Source of the DNA: Rhizorhapis sp. SPR117
Lineage (GTDB): Bacteria; Pseudomonadota; Alphaproteobacteria; Sphingomonadales; Sphingomonadaceae
Reading direction: 5' to 3'
Length of the DNA stretch: 28,329 nt
NCBI RefSeq assembly: GCF_021742065.1
Contig: NZ_JAKKIE010000048.1
Span: forward strand, 1 to 28,329
Below are positions 7,974 to 15,735 of the stretch, piece after piece. Position 1 is the stretch's first letter. Every line of letters begins with the position of its first letter. Under the pieces are notes generated by a model that made no database searches, was not told the origin of the DNA, and saw nothing but the letters and a program-made list of their open reading frames with translations. The translations under genes and the position numbers were made by a program.

Positions 7974-8011
7974 CACATTATGCGTTTTGCGTGACCAAAG
8001 CGCATAATGTG
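7974..8011. repeat. 38-bp near-perfect hairpin/palindrome
   Basis: CACATTATGCGTTTTG (7974-7989) and CAAAGCGCATAATGTG (7996-8011) pair over 16 positions with a single mismatch, around a six-base loop CGTGAC. It sits 41 bp after the thioesterase stop and 24 bp before the TTG start of the next SDR. There is no T-run after it on either strand, so it is not a textbook terminator. It may be an operator, an RNA hairpin between two genes of one transcript, or a dispersed palindromic repeat. Confidence 0.8.
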
Positions 8012-8034
8012 GTGTTGGGAAAGGAACAGGACTT

Positions 8035-8838
8035 TTGGAGATTGTTGAAAAAGTCGCAGTTATTACAGGCGCCGCGCATGGCATCGGCCTTGGAACCGCC
8101 TTGGTCCTGAGCGAGCGCGGCGCGCGGCTTTGTCTGGTGGATCACGACAAGGAAGCTCTACTGCAAGCCGTAGATCAGATCGCGGCCCGCGGCGGCGAAG
8201 CAATGGCGGTCTGCGCCGACGTAACCGTGCCGGATTCATTCGAATCCGTTCAGGTCGAAGTCGAAGCCCGGTTTGGACCAGTCGACATCCTGATGAACAA
8301 TGTAGGAGTCCTGGTGTCTGGTCTGCCGCAGGACATTCCGTTGCCTGAGTGGGAACGAGTGCTGGACATCAATGTCATGGGTACGGTGCGCGCCCTGCAC
8401 CACTTTATTCCGCAGATGCTTGCCCGGGGATCGGGGCACATCGTCAACACGGCTTCGTTCGCAGCATTGTTCCCTTACGCCTATGATCGGCTTCCCTATA
8501 CGGCCAGCAAAGGGGCCATCGTCGCCATGACGGAAAGTCTGGCGCTTTATCTCAAACCACGCGGAATTGGCGTGACACTGCTTTGTCCCGGTCCGGTCCG
8601 GACGTCTATCGCAACCACCATGCGCACATTTACCCAGGGCATCGCTCCGCGCGGACCCGGTTCGCAATTTGAGCTCCTTGAGCCCCTCCGCGTTGGCGAA
8701 ATGGTCGCTACGGCAATCGAGCAGAACCGCTTCTTCCTTCCTACCGATGAACAGGTTTTGCCCTTTATCGCAAAGCGCGGCGAAAATCCCGAAGCTTTTT
8801 TAGAGCAGCAGCTTACCTTATTCGACGAGCGGCAGTAA
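8035..8838 (+). CDS. SDR family oxidoreductase
   Basis: A 267-residue classical SDR with TGAAHGIG (11-18), Asp36 for NAD binding, NNVG (88-91, in place of NNAG), Ser141 and YTASK (Tyr155, Lys159). The segment CPGPVRTSI after the active site is normal. The C-terminal third (RVGEMVATAIEQNRFFLPTDEQVLPFIAKRGENPEAFLEQQL) is longer than usual and lacks the closing D-G-G motif, as seen in SDRs that act on bulky or lipid-like substrates. The start is TTG at 8035, with AAGGAACAGG upstream and no ATG in frame before the nucleotide-binding motif. The large hairpin immediately before it may control expression. Substrate unknown. Confidence 0.87.
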   Translation: MEIVEKVAVITGAAHGIGLGTALVLSERGARLCLVDHDKEALLQAVDQIAARGGEAMAVCADVTVPDSFESVQVEVEARFGPVDILMNNVGVLVSGLPQDIPLPEWERVLDINVMGTVRALHHFIPQMLARGSGHIVNTASFAALFPYAYDRLPYTASKGAIVAMTESLALYLKPRGIGVTLLCPGPVRTSIATTMRTFTQGIAPRGPGSQFELLEPLRVGEMVATAIEQNRFFLPTDEQVLPFIAKRGENPEAFLEQQLTLFDERQ

Positions 8839-8923
8839 ATGTGCGGCAACCGTAAAATGAGGGTCGAGGGCACCTCGCCAGAACTTCGCTCCGCGAACCG
8901 CCCTGCGGCGCGCGTTGTCCCGG

Positions 8924-8950
8924 TTGACACATGGAGTTCAAATATATGCG
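8924..8950 (+). promoter_or_regulatory. Possible promoter for the thiolase-DUF35-Nudix-ACAD run
   Basis: A consensus -35 hexamer TTGACA lies at 8924-8929 in the 200-bp gap before the thiolase-fold gene. The -10 is poor: the best options are TATATG (8943-8948) or TATGCG (8945-8950), with spacers of 13 and 15 bases, shorter than ideal. This is the only promoter-like element seen ahead of the downstream four-gene run. Confidence 0.25.
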
Positions 8951-9038
8951 GGTCTTGTGAACCTGAGTCTTTGTCGATAGTTGCATTGCTCAGCATCAAC
9001 CCGCGAAAATTGGATTCATCGATAAGGAGAGGATGAAA

Positions 9039-10256
9039 ATGGCCTGGGCACATCAGGACAAAACAGCGATCGTCGGGGTCGGCGCGACCGATTATTACGT
9101 CCGCGGCAAAAGCTGGCCCCGCACAATTAACGATTTGGCGGGGGAAGCGATTCTCAAAGCGTGCGAAGATGCGGGCATCTCGATACGGGACATTGACGGC
9201 TTTTCTTACTACTCGACGGCGGGTGCCGGCTATCTCGACAAGTTCGACACCGCCAGCCTGATGGAAACTCTAGGCATTCCAGAGGTCGGGTTCAGTGCAA
9301 CCTTGACCGGGGGCGGCAATGGCAGCGTCGGCGCAATCGGTCTCGCCACCGCGGGCTTGATGAACGAAGATTGCAAGTATGTCGTTACCGTCATGGCACT
9401 GCAGCAATTGCCAAGCGGTCGTCTTGGCACCATTTTCAATTCCCTTGCTCCCACGCCGGAAAACAGCTTTCTGCAACCCTCAGGTCTCGTGGGCCCGGGC
9501 CATATGATGAGCATTCTGACACGGCGGCATATGCACCTTTACGGGACGGCCGATGCTGCGTTCAAGGAAGTTGTCCAGGCCACCCGTAACAACGCCGTCC
9601 GTCGGCCCAAAGCAATTCGCAACACCCCTGTGAGCGACGAGGAGTACTGGAATTCACCGATGCTTGCCGATCCCTTGCGGCGCCTCGATTTCTGCCTGGA
9701 AACCGACGGGGCCGTTGCTGTCATAACCACCACCACCGACCGCGCCCGCGACTGCAGACACAAACCTGCTCTGGTTCATGGCTGCACGCACGGAGGAACC
9801 CGAACCTGGGGCCGGGCTTTCGCATGGATGGGGATGCCAGACCCGGAATTTGCGTCTTCGGGCCACAAATCAGTGGCTGACCGGCTTTGGCAGCAGACGG
9901 GCCTGACAGCCAAGGATATGGACGTCGCCCTGCTGTACGACCATTTCTCGAGCATGGTGGTTCTCCAACTCGAAGACTATGGATTTTGCGAACAAGGTGA
10001 AGGCGGCGACTACGTCCTGGAGGGGAAGATCCGGTACGATCCCGACACGCGCAAGGGCGTTAGTGGCGGCGTTCCGGTGAACACGCATGGCGGGAATATG
10101 AACGAAGCCTATATCGTCGGGATGACCCATGTGGTCGAAGGCGTGGAGCAAGTACGCGGCACCACCGTCAACCAGGTTGAGGATTGCGAATTTGCCTTAG
10201 TCACCGGCGGGCCGGCTGCCTTGCCGGTGTCGGGCCTGATTTTGAGGAGGGACTGA
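9039..10256 (+). CDS. SCP2/Ltp2-type thiolase-fold protein lacking the nucleophilic Cys
   Basis: A 405-residue thiolase-superfamily protein of the lipid-transfer/SCP2-thiolase branch. The fold is evident from IVGVGATDY at the N-terminus, the central TLTGGGNGSVGAIGLATAGL, and NTHGGNMNEAY near 348-358 with the conserved His350. At the position where thiolases carry the acyl-accepting Cys (within residues 91-97) there is only Gly, Asn, Ser and Val, so ordinary thiolysis is not expected. The normal thiolase HxxF is YDHF here (Tyr300). This pattern fits the Ltp2 group, steroid side-chain retro-aldolases that work with a DUF35 subunit, and a DUF35 gene follows after one base. The ATG at 9039 is chosen over 9033 because AAGGAGAGG ends directly at 9032. 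The aldolase role is an inference. Confidence 0.85.
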   Translation: MAWAHQDKTAIVGVGATDYYVRGKSWPRTINDLAGEAILKACEDAGISIRDIDGFSYYSTAGAGYLDKFDTASLMETLGIPEVGFSATLTGGGNGSVGAIGLATAGLMNEDCKYVVTVMALQQLPSGRLGTIFNSLAPTPENSFLQPSGLVGPGHMMSILTRRHMHLYGTADAAFKEVVQATRNNAVRRPKAIRNTPVSDEEYWNSPMLADPLRRLDFCLETDGAVAVITTTTDRARDCRHKPALVHGCTHGGTRTWGRAFAWMGMPDPEFASSGHKSVADRLWQQTGLTAKDMDVALLYDHFSSMVVLQLEDYGFCEQGEGGDYVLEGKIRYDPDTRKGVSGGVPVNTHGGNMNEAYIVGMTHVVEGVEQVRGTTVNQVEDCEFALVTGGPAALPVSGLILRRD

Positions 10257-10257
10257 C

Positions 10258-10686
10258 ATGCCTTATGGACCCGCGCACGCGCTCCCCGGCGATCAGCTGA
10301 CGATCACCACCAACCCGGACACCGCTCCCTTCTGGGAAGCGGCTAAAGAACATCGTCTGACGGCCTGTCAGTGCGGCGAATGCGGGCATTTCCGGATGCC
10401 CCCTTCCCCCTTTTGTCCAAACTGTCAGTCTACAAAGAAGAACTGGCCCGATTTGCCCGGCACCGGAACGGTGTTCAGCTACGCGATCTGCTCCAAGAAC
10501 CCCGCCACGGGTGAGGATTTCATATACGTCCCAGTCGTCGTTCAGCTCGACGGGACGGATGACGCTCGTCTGATCTCCAATATTTTCGGGATCGACGCGG
10601 ATGACGTCCGGATTGGCATGAAGGTTCAGGTCGAATGGAACCCTATCAACGACGGTTGGGTGTTGCCGGTCTTCAGGCCGGCCTGA
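10258..10686 (+). CDS. DUF35 zinc-ribbon/OB-fold protein (Zn_ribbon + OB)
   Basis: A 142-residue protein with an N-terminal helix (PFWEAAKEHRLT), a rubredoxin-like zinc ribbon with Cys39, Cys42, Cys53 and Cys56 (an extra Cys at 37), and a C-terminal OB fold (GTGTVFSYAICSKNP... PVVVQLDGTDDARLISNIFG... VGMKVQVEW-like). DUF35 proteins are obligate partners of thiolase-fold enzymes, where the OB fold is thought to bind the CoA ester. The gene begins one base after the thiolase-fold stop, the classic arrangement for such a heteromeric complex. The protein would be cytosolic. In steroid degraders the equivalent domain is fused to a hydratase (ChsH2); here it is free-standing. Confidence 0.9.
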   Translation: MPYGPAHALPGDQLTITTNPDTAPFWEAAKEHRLTACQCGECGHFRMPPSPFCPNCQSTKKNWPDLPGTGTVFSYAICSKNPATGEDFIYVPVVVQLDGTDDARLISNIFGIDADDVRIGMKVQVEWNPINDGWVLPVFRPA

Positions 10687-10701
10687 AGGTGAGATCGGCA
10701 A

Positions 10702-11553
10702 ATGATGTCTGACGAAGTATCAAAGGCAGAAGCGGAAGGCAGAAGCCGTGAGGCGGCTAATGCCGGTAGTGAGGCGAAGAACGAAACATTTAGCCTTGCG
10801 GCCGGTAGCGCGCCTGCTGTCCCGCTACCCGCTGCGACCGTCCTCCTGCTTCGCGACGATCCCTTCGAAGTGTTGATGATCCGCCGGCACCACAAGCAGT
10901 TCTTCAGCTCGGCTCTGGTCTTCCCCGGCGGGCTGGTTCACGCCTCAGATCATTCGGATGACTGGCTGCCGCTTGTCGCCGACGATGAGGGCCTTGGCCG
11001 GGACCAGTTTGCCCTGCGCATTGCCGCATTTCGGGAAACTTACGAAGAGTCGGGCGTACTGCTCGCGCGTCGAGAAGATGGTACGCACCTGAGTGAAGCG
11101 GCGCCGGGGGACTTTGTCGATCCGCCTGACTTCATTGATATCGTGCGGAACAGCGGCGGCCGGTTGCACTTTGCCGACCTGGTTCGCTTCGGTCACTGGA
11201 TTACGCCCGACTGGTCGCCGAAGCGATTCGACACACATTTCTTTCTTGCGCGCATGCCGTCGGATCAGAAAGCAGTGTGCGACGGCAGCGAAGCTGTCGC
11301 GTTGGAGTGGTCTCCCCCCGCCGAAATTATCGCTCGCGCGGAAGCTGGCGAGAGTTCAATCTTGTTTCCTACTCTTATGAACCTTTACCTTCTTGCCCGG
11401 GAACAGGATGTTGCTGGTTCTATCGCTGCATGGCGGCAGCGGGAGGTCTTCACCGTCCGGCCATCAGTCGAAAAGCGCGAGGGTGGGACTGCATTCGTAA
11501 TACCAGCCGAGGCCGGTTATCCGAAGATCGAGTATTTTCTCAAGGGTGCTTAA
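10702..11553 (+). CDS. Nudix hydrolase, NUDT19/NUDT7-like
   Basis: A 283-residue Nudix protein of the long NUDT7/8/19 type, whose known members hydrolyse CoA and acyl-CoA to 3',5'-ADP and 4'-phosphopantetheine esters. The FPGG of the fold is at 74-77, followed by an insertion, then the catalytic RETYEESG (111-118) whose Glu residues bind Mg. The distance between the Gly and the Glu part of the Nudix box is enlarged, as in NUDT19. The first 40 residues are low-complexity, rich in Ala, Glu and Ser, and may be disordered. AGGTGAG precedes the ATG pair at 10702/10705. Its place between DUF35 and the acyl-CoA dehydrogenase fits control of CoA-ester levels; the substrate is inferred from context. 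Confidence 0.85.
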   Translation: MMSDEVSKAEAEGRSREAANAGSEAKNETFSLAAGSAPAVPLPAATVLLLRDDPFEVLMIRRHHKQFFSSALVFPGGLVHASDHSDDWLPLVADDEGLGRDQFALRIAAFRETYEESGVLLARREDGTHLSEAAPGDFVDPPDFIDIVRNSGGRLHFADLVRFGHWITPDWSPKRFDTHFFLARMPSDQKAVCDGSEAVALEWSPPAEIIARAEAGESSILFPTLMNLYLLAREQDVAGSIAAWRQREVFTVRPSVEKREGGTAFVIPAEAGYPKIEYFLKGA

Positions 11554-11589
11554 TCCCTTGTCTTTGAAATTGTAATCGAAAGGCACCCA

Positions 11590-13932
11590 ATGTCGATCAT
11601 TCTTGACGAGTCTCAGCAGCAGATTGCCGCCGGGTCGACGCGCCAGCTGGAAGCACAATTCAATCCCGAACATCTAAAGACGCTTCTTGAAACCCGGGGC
11701 GCCTTTGACGAGCGCTTTTGGACCACCTGCAAAGAGCAGGGCTGGACCACAATCGGCATCCCCGAAGAATATGGCGGCATCGGCATGGGCCCTTTGGAAC
11801 TGGGACTTATAGCAGAGGCTTGCGGATCGGTGGTTTGTGGCGCGCCGTTCCTCACCGCCTCTTTCGGAGCTGCCCAGGCAATCCTGGCCTTCGCGGACGA
11901 AGACATCAAACAGGAATGGCTGCCGAAGCTTGCCTCGGGCGAAATCATTGGCACCGTTGCATTTGCAGAGGGCCGCGACTTCATCCCCGAGACGCCAACA
12001 GTCCGCTTTGCAGATGGCCGCATTACCGGAAAGAAGCCAGCAGTCAGCGGGGGTGCGCGCGCCGATATCGCAGTGGTTCTGGCATCGGGAGGCCAAGGGC
12101 CAATCCTTTGCGTCGCCAGTCTCGGAACGATTGAACGGCCTGCGCTTCCCACCTTTGACAACAGTCGGAACGCTGCGGACCTCGATTTCAATGACACGCC
12201 TGCGATAGTTCTGGCAGCCGCCGGGGACGCGCGGGAAGCCGCCCTCGAAGTGCTTCGTCGACAGGCGGTCATCACCGCGTTCGAGCAGGTGGGGGGGGCT
12301 CAACGGTGCCTTGATATGGAGCGCGAGTATGCCACGACCCGGCGCGCCTTTGGCCAGGTGCTTGCAGCCTTTCAGTCGATCAAGCATCGTATCGCCGAGA
12401 ATTACATTCTGACCGAAATGGCGCGTGCCAACGCGATGGATGCTGCAGCCAGCTTTGGAACCATAGACTTCCCGCGTGCGGTGGCTGCGGCCCGCCTGTC
12501 GTCGATAGATGCCTATGACACGGTAGTACGCGATGCCATGCAGACGCAGGGTGGGATGGGCGCAACGTGGGAGAGCGACCTGCATCTCCATCAGCGGCGG
12601 TCCCGCACCCTTGCGATCGAGCAGGGCAACATGATGTTCTGGGAAGACCGTCTGGTCGAGGAATTGGTCAGGCAAGCGGAGCGTGGACCGGTCGAGCAAC
12701 CCGTTACGCAGAGCGACACGATGTCCGACGTGGAGAGCTTTCGAATGACCGCCCGTACCTGGCTGGAATTCCAGGTCGCGGAATTCGGTCGGGAGGCGCA
12801 ACGCGGCAAGAGCGAGCAGGAAATTCTCGCGATGGGCCGAAGGTACATGACCGCAAAGCATGAAGCCGGGTATGGCGGGATCGATTGGCCGGTCGAGTTC
12901 GGTGGTCAAGGCCTTGGACATCTCAAGAAGCTTGCCTTCGACGAAGAGGAAATGAAGTACGGATTTCCTACTGCGTTCTTCGGCATCAGCCTGGGCCAGC
13001 CTCTACCGATCCTAATTCGCTATCGCAGCGATGAGTGGGCTCGCGAGAAAGCCAGGAAGGCGCTGCGGGGCGAGGAAATATGGTGCCAACTCTTTTCGGA
13101 ACCTTCCGGCGGATCGGACCTTGCCGGCTTGCGTACGCGCGCCGTTCAGGATGAAGAAACCGGCGATTGGATCATCAATGGTCAGAAGCTGTGGACCAGT
13201 TGGGCGCAGTATTCCGAATACGGGATCATCGTGGTCCGGACCGATCCGAACGTCGTCAAGCACAAGGGGCTGACCTATTTCTGGCTCGACATGCGGACGC
13301 CTGGCATCACCGTCAAACCTGTGAAACTGGCCGTCGGCGATTGCCATGTGAACGAAGTTTTCTTTGATGATGTCCGCATTCCAGACTCGCAGCGCATGGG
13401 CGCAATTGGTGGTGGATTCGGCGTCGCAATGGAAACTTTGATGATCGAGCGCTATCAGGCGACAGATCCGACTGGCTTCGGCCCGCCGCTTGAATTGCTG
13501 CTCGAGCAGGCCCAGAATGGAACATTGAACGGCAAGGCCCTGATCGAGGATAGACGCGTCCGCGAACGTCTGGCGCGCGCCTGCACCGTTCAGAGCGCCT
13601 TGACAGCCATTCACAAGCGCGCGCTGCAGGCGCTTTCCGCAGGGCTGGAGCCAGGACCGGAAGGTGCCGTTCACAAGCTCGTTTCAGTTCGGGCGCGACA
13701 GAAATTATCGGAATTCGCCGTCGATTTGCAGGGTCCGGCAGGCCAGTTGCATCCGGATATCCACGTCAGTGCGAAAGAGACATGGCAGCAGAGCTGGCTT
13801 GCCTCCCCGATCGGCCGTATCGCCGGCGGCGCGGACGAAATGCTGCTCAATACGATCGCCGAACGCATCCTTGGGCTTCCGCAGGATCATCGACCTGACA
13901 AGGGTGTGCCGTTCAACCAGATTCCGACATAA
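11590..13932 (+). CDS. Acyl-CoA dehydrogenase, tandem two-domain fusion
   Basis: A 780-residue protein made of two acyl-CoA dehydrogenase units. The first (residues about 1-375) has GIPEEYGGIGMGPLELGLIAEACG, a weakened middle domain, and RRAFGQVLAAFQSIKHRIAE. The second starts at Met378 (MSDVESF) and has WPVEFGGQGLG, LFSEPSGGSDLAGL, WIINGQKLWTSWAQ and the C-terminal helices. Acyl-CoA dehydrogenases of steroid side-chain breakdown work as alpha2beta2 heterotetramers of two such subunits (ChsE1/E2-like), and FadE34-type enzymes fuse them; this chain has that layout. FAD binding is suggested by the SEPSGGSD and K-LWTS segments of the second half and the RxxFG of the first. It would form the 2-enoyl-CoA in the cytosol and pass electrons to ETF. 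It is the last gene of the plus-strand run. Confidence 0.9.
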   Translation: MSIILDESQQQIAAGSTRQLEAQFNPEHLKTLLETRGAFDERFWTTCKEQGWTTIGIPEEYGGIGMGPLELGLIAEACGSVVCGAPFLTASFGAAQAILAFADEDIKQEWLPKLASGEIIGTVAFAEGRDFIPETPTVRFADGRITGKKPAVSGGARADIAVVLASGGQGPILCVASLGTIERPALPTFDNSRNAADLDFNDTPAIVLAAAGDAREAALEVLRRQAVITAFEQVGGAQRCLDMEREYATTRRAFGQVLAAFQSIKHRIAENYILTEMARANAMDAAASFGTIDFPRAVAAARLSSIDAYDTVVRDAMQTQGGMGATWESDLHLHQRRSRTLAIEQGNMMFWEDRLVEELVRQAERGPVEQPVTQSDTMSDVESFRMTARTWLEFQVAEFGREAQRGKSEQEILAMGRRYMTAKHEAGYGGIDWPVEFGGQGLGHLKKLAFDEEEMKYGFPTAFFGISLGQPLPILIRYRSDEWAREKARKALRGEEIWCQLFSEPSGGSDLAGLRTRAVQDEETGDWIINGQKLWTSWAQYSEYGIIVVRTDPNVVKHKGLTYFWLDMRTPGITVKPVKLAVGDCHVNEVFFDDVRIPDSQRMGAIGGGFGVAMETLMIERYQATDPTGFGPPLELLLEQAQNGTLNGKALIEDRRVRERLARACTVQSALTAIHKRALQALSAGLEPGPEGAVHKLVSVRARQKLSEFAVDLQGPAGQLHPDIHVSAKETWQQSWLASPIGRIAGGADEMLLNTIAERILGLPQDHRPDKGVPFNQIPT

Positions 13933-13937
13933 AATGG

Positions 13938-13964
13938 GTGGGCGGCGCATTGCTTGCCGCCCAC
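13938..13964 (-). terminator. Hairpin terminator between convergent ACAD and P450 genes
   Basis: GTGGGCGGC (13938-13946) and GCCGCCCAC (13956-13964) form a perfect nine-pair GC-rich stem with a nine-base loop. On the minus strand it is followed by CCATTTTAT, a short T-run, so it best serves the P450 gene whose stop is 38 bp away. On the plus strand it lies six bases past the ACAD stop without a T-run, and may act in both directions. Confidence 0.7.
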
Positions 13965-14001
13965 TTGTCGCCGGAAGAAACCCTTCAGCGCGGCCTGGAT
14001 G

Positions 14002-15216
14002 TCACCAGGTTATTTCGAGACTTTCCAAACTCATGATAGCGCCGCCACGCTGCTTGGGCCAAAAGCCATCCGCAAGCTTGACGTTCGGCATGCGGCGTAG
14101 CCACTCGGCCAGAAAGATCTTGAGTTCGAGCCGGGCCAGGGGCGCGCCGATGCAGGCGTGCGGACCAGTGTTGAACGCCACATGGGGGCAGCGCCCGCGT
14201 GAGAGGTCCACCTGTTCAGGATTCTTGACCCACCGGTCGTCGTTGCTGGCTGCCGCCAGGCTTGCGATTACCCGATCGCCCGCGCGCATCTGGACGCCTT
14301 CGAACTCCACGTCGCGGGTGACGCGGCGCACGACGTTCACGAATGAATAGCGGCGAAGCATCTCCTCCACCGCCACGTCGATCTCTTCGGGATGACCACG
14401 GAGGTGATCCTGCATTTCGGGATGGCGGGCGAGATGGAACATGAAGTACGTCATCGCATTCGTGACGGTGTCCGTCCCCGCTGTGAAAAGCAGGTTGGCC
14501 ATCTCCCGTACTCTTTGCGGGGTAAGCTGCACGCCGTCGACTTTGGACGCAAGGAGGAGGCTCAGCGGATCATCGCCGGGGTTTTCCTGCCGGTAAGCTA
14601 TCTCGCCCGAGAGAAATTCCTGCAGCTTTAACATACCTGCATAAGAGACCGCCGGATCGTTGCTGCTGATAATATCGACGCTCCAGCTCACGAATTCACG
14701 AATCCGCGACGTGTCCCAGTCCATGATGGCCATGAAGATGGAAACCGGAAGTGGGACGGCGATCTCTTCCTTGAAGTTGCAAGAATTGCGGCCCTCCAGA
14801 TCGTCGATCAACTTGTTGCAGAGCGACAGCACGTGAGGGGCCTGCTTGCTCAAATCCTTGGGCGCCAGGAACTGAAGCAGCACCTTGCGATATTTCATAT
14901 GGTCCGGCGCATCCATGTCCTGCGGCGGCAGCGGTAATTCTTCAGGGTTCGGCAGCGTGCTGGCGCCGGAACTGGAGAAGGTTGCACCGTCGGTCACCAC
15001 TTTGCGCAGATGATCCATGCGCGAGACCATCCAGTGGCCGCCGTTCAGCGGAGTATAGAAGATGTCCGGCAACTGGTGGTGCAGCTTGTTGACGACCGCC
15101 ATCTGGATGTCCGGCGGAGTCGTCGGTTCAACCCAGATGTCATAGTCTGCCACGAGATGCGGTGGAATATGGTCCGGTATCTTATGGTCGGTATTCGCAG
15201 AAGCTACATTCGACAT
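14002..15216 (-). CDS. Cytochrome P450, P450cam (CYP101)-like
   Basis: A 404-residue soluble bacterial P450. The I-helix oxygen-binding motif is AGTDTV, the K-helix ExxR is EMLR, and the haem-binding loop is FNTGPHACIG at about 348-357 with Cys355 as thiolate ligand. N-terminal GGHWMVSR, MDAPDHMKYRK, CNFKEEIAVPLPVSIFM and the overall length resemble P450cam more than other families. Such enzymes hydroxylate terpenoids or other hydrophobic ring compounds and need a ferredoxin and ferredoxin reductase, neither of which is in the window. The ATG at 15216 has AAGGAAAG at a good distance; the longer frame to 15237 does not. It lies 31 bp downstream of a small membrane-protein gene and ends at a strong terminator. 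The divergent TetR is the likely regulator. Confidence 0.93.
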   Translation of the reverse strand: MSNVASANTDHKIPDHIPPHLVADYDIWVEPTTPPDIQMAVVNKLHHQLPDIFYTPLNGGHWMVSRMDHLRKVVTDGATFSSSGASTLPNPEELPLPPQDMDAPDHMKYRKVLLQFLAPKDLSKQAPHVLSLCNKLIDDLEGRNSCNFKEEIAVPLPVSIFMAIMDWDTSRIREFVSWSVDIISSNDPAVSYAGMLKLQEFLSGEIAYRQENPGDDPLSLLLASKVDGVQLTPQRVREMANLLFTAGTDTVTNAMTYFMFHLARHPEMQDHLRGHPEEIDVAVEEMLRRYSFVNVVRRVTRDVEFEGVQMRAGDRVIASLAAASNDDRWVKNPEQVDLSRGRCPHVAFNTGPHACIGAPLARLELKIFLAEWLRRMPNVKLADGFWPKQRGGAIMSLESLEITW

Positions 15217-15247
15217 TCGTCTTTCCTTGAAATTCATCGTTGTTGCG

Positions 15248-15697
15248 TTATCGAATATTCAACCGATCAGCCTCATAGTGCTTGCCCGATAACGCGGCAC
15301 TTACATTTCCACGGGCCTGCCAGATCGCAATTATGATATATGGGAGCGTAAAGAGCGCACCCAAATTTACCGCTAGAGCCGCGCAGATCAGCCCTACGAT
15401 CAAGGAGCGTGATCGCCAGATCATCCACACACCAACCGTGAGCATGTGAATGGCGAAATCTGCATTGAATTGGCGGCGCCATGGATGGGAGAAGTCTCCA
15501 AAGAAGTAATCGCCCGCGCTGGCGAAGCCCATGGTGTCGATTGCGTGCACGGTTATGTAGAGAAGGGCCGCCCAGGCTATCGCCGCAACCACCAACAGGA
15601 CGAAAGCGCCTTTGTGCACGTGGGCTCTCCATACCAGGGAAGCAGATTGTCCGCTCCCACTGTTTTCCCTAAGCTTGCCAAGCGAACTAGTACGCAT
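15248..15697 (-). CDS. Small membrane protein, three predicted TM helices (DUF2834-like?)
   Basis: A 149-residue protein with a soluble N-terminus of about 27 residues, a first hydrophobic helix (about 29-51), an amphipathic stretch (DYFFGDFSHPWRRQFNADF), and two further helices (about 82-95 and 98-124), ending in a short polar tail. The segment NADFAIHMLTVGVWMIW followed by LNLGALFTLPY-like residues recalls small DUF2834-type membrane proteins, but I hold that loosely. The upstream ribosome binding site is weak and a later GTG start is possible. Its stop is 31 bp before the P450 start, so the pair is probably one operon; a role in substrate entry or in membrane association of the P450 substrate is only a guess. 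Confidence 0.65.
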   Translation of the reverse strand: MRTSSLGKLRENSGSGQSASLVWRAHVHKGAFVLLVVAAIAWAALLYITVHAIDTMGFASAGDYFFGDFSHPWRRQFNADFAIHMLTVGVWMIWRSRSLIVGLICAALAVNLGALFTLPYIIIAIWQARGNVSAALSGKHYEADRLNIR

Positions 15698-15735
15698 GCA
15701 GGCTGAATGTCAAACGCTAAGGAGTCAAACAGGAA

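Noticed and set aside
8865..8877. Small hairpin CGAGG-GCA-CCTCG after the SDR stop
   Set aside because: Five-pair stem without a T-run; common by chance at this GC content.
11674..12921. 415-codon minus-strand frame
   Set aside because: It is antisense to the acyl-CoA dehydrogenase; high GC leaves long shadow frames.
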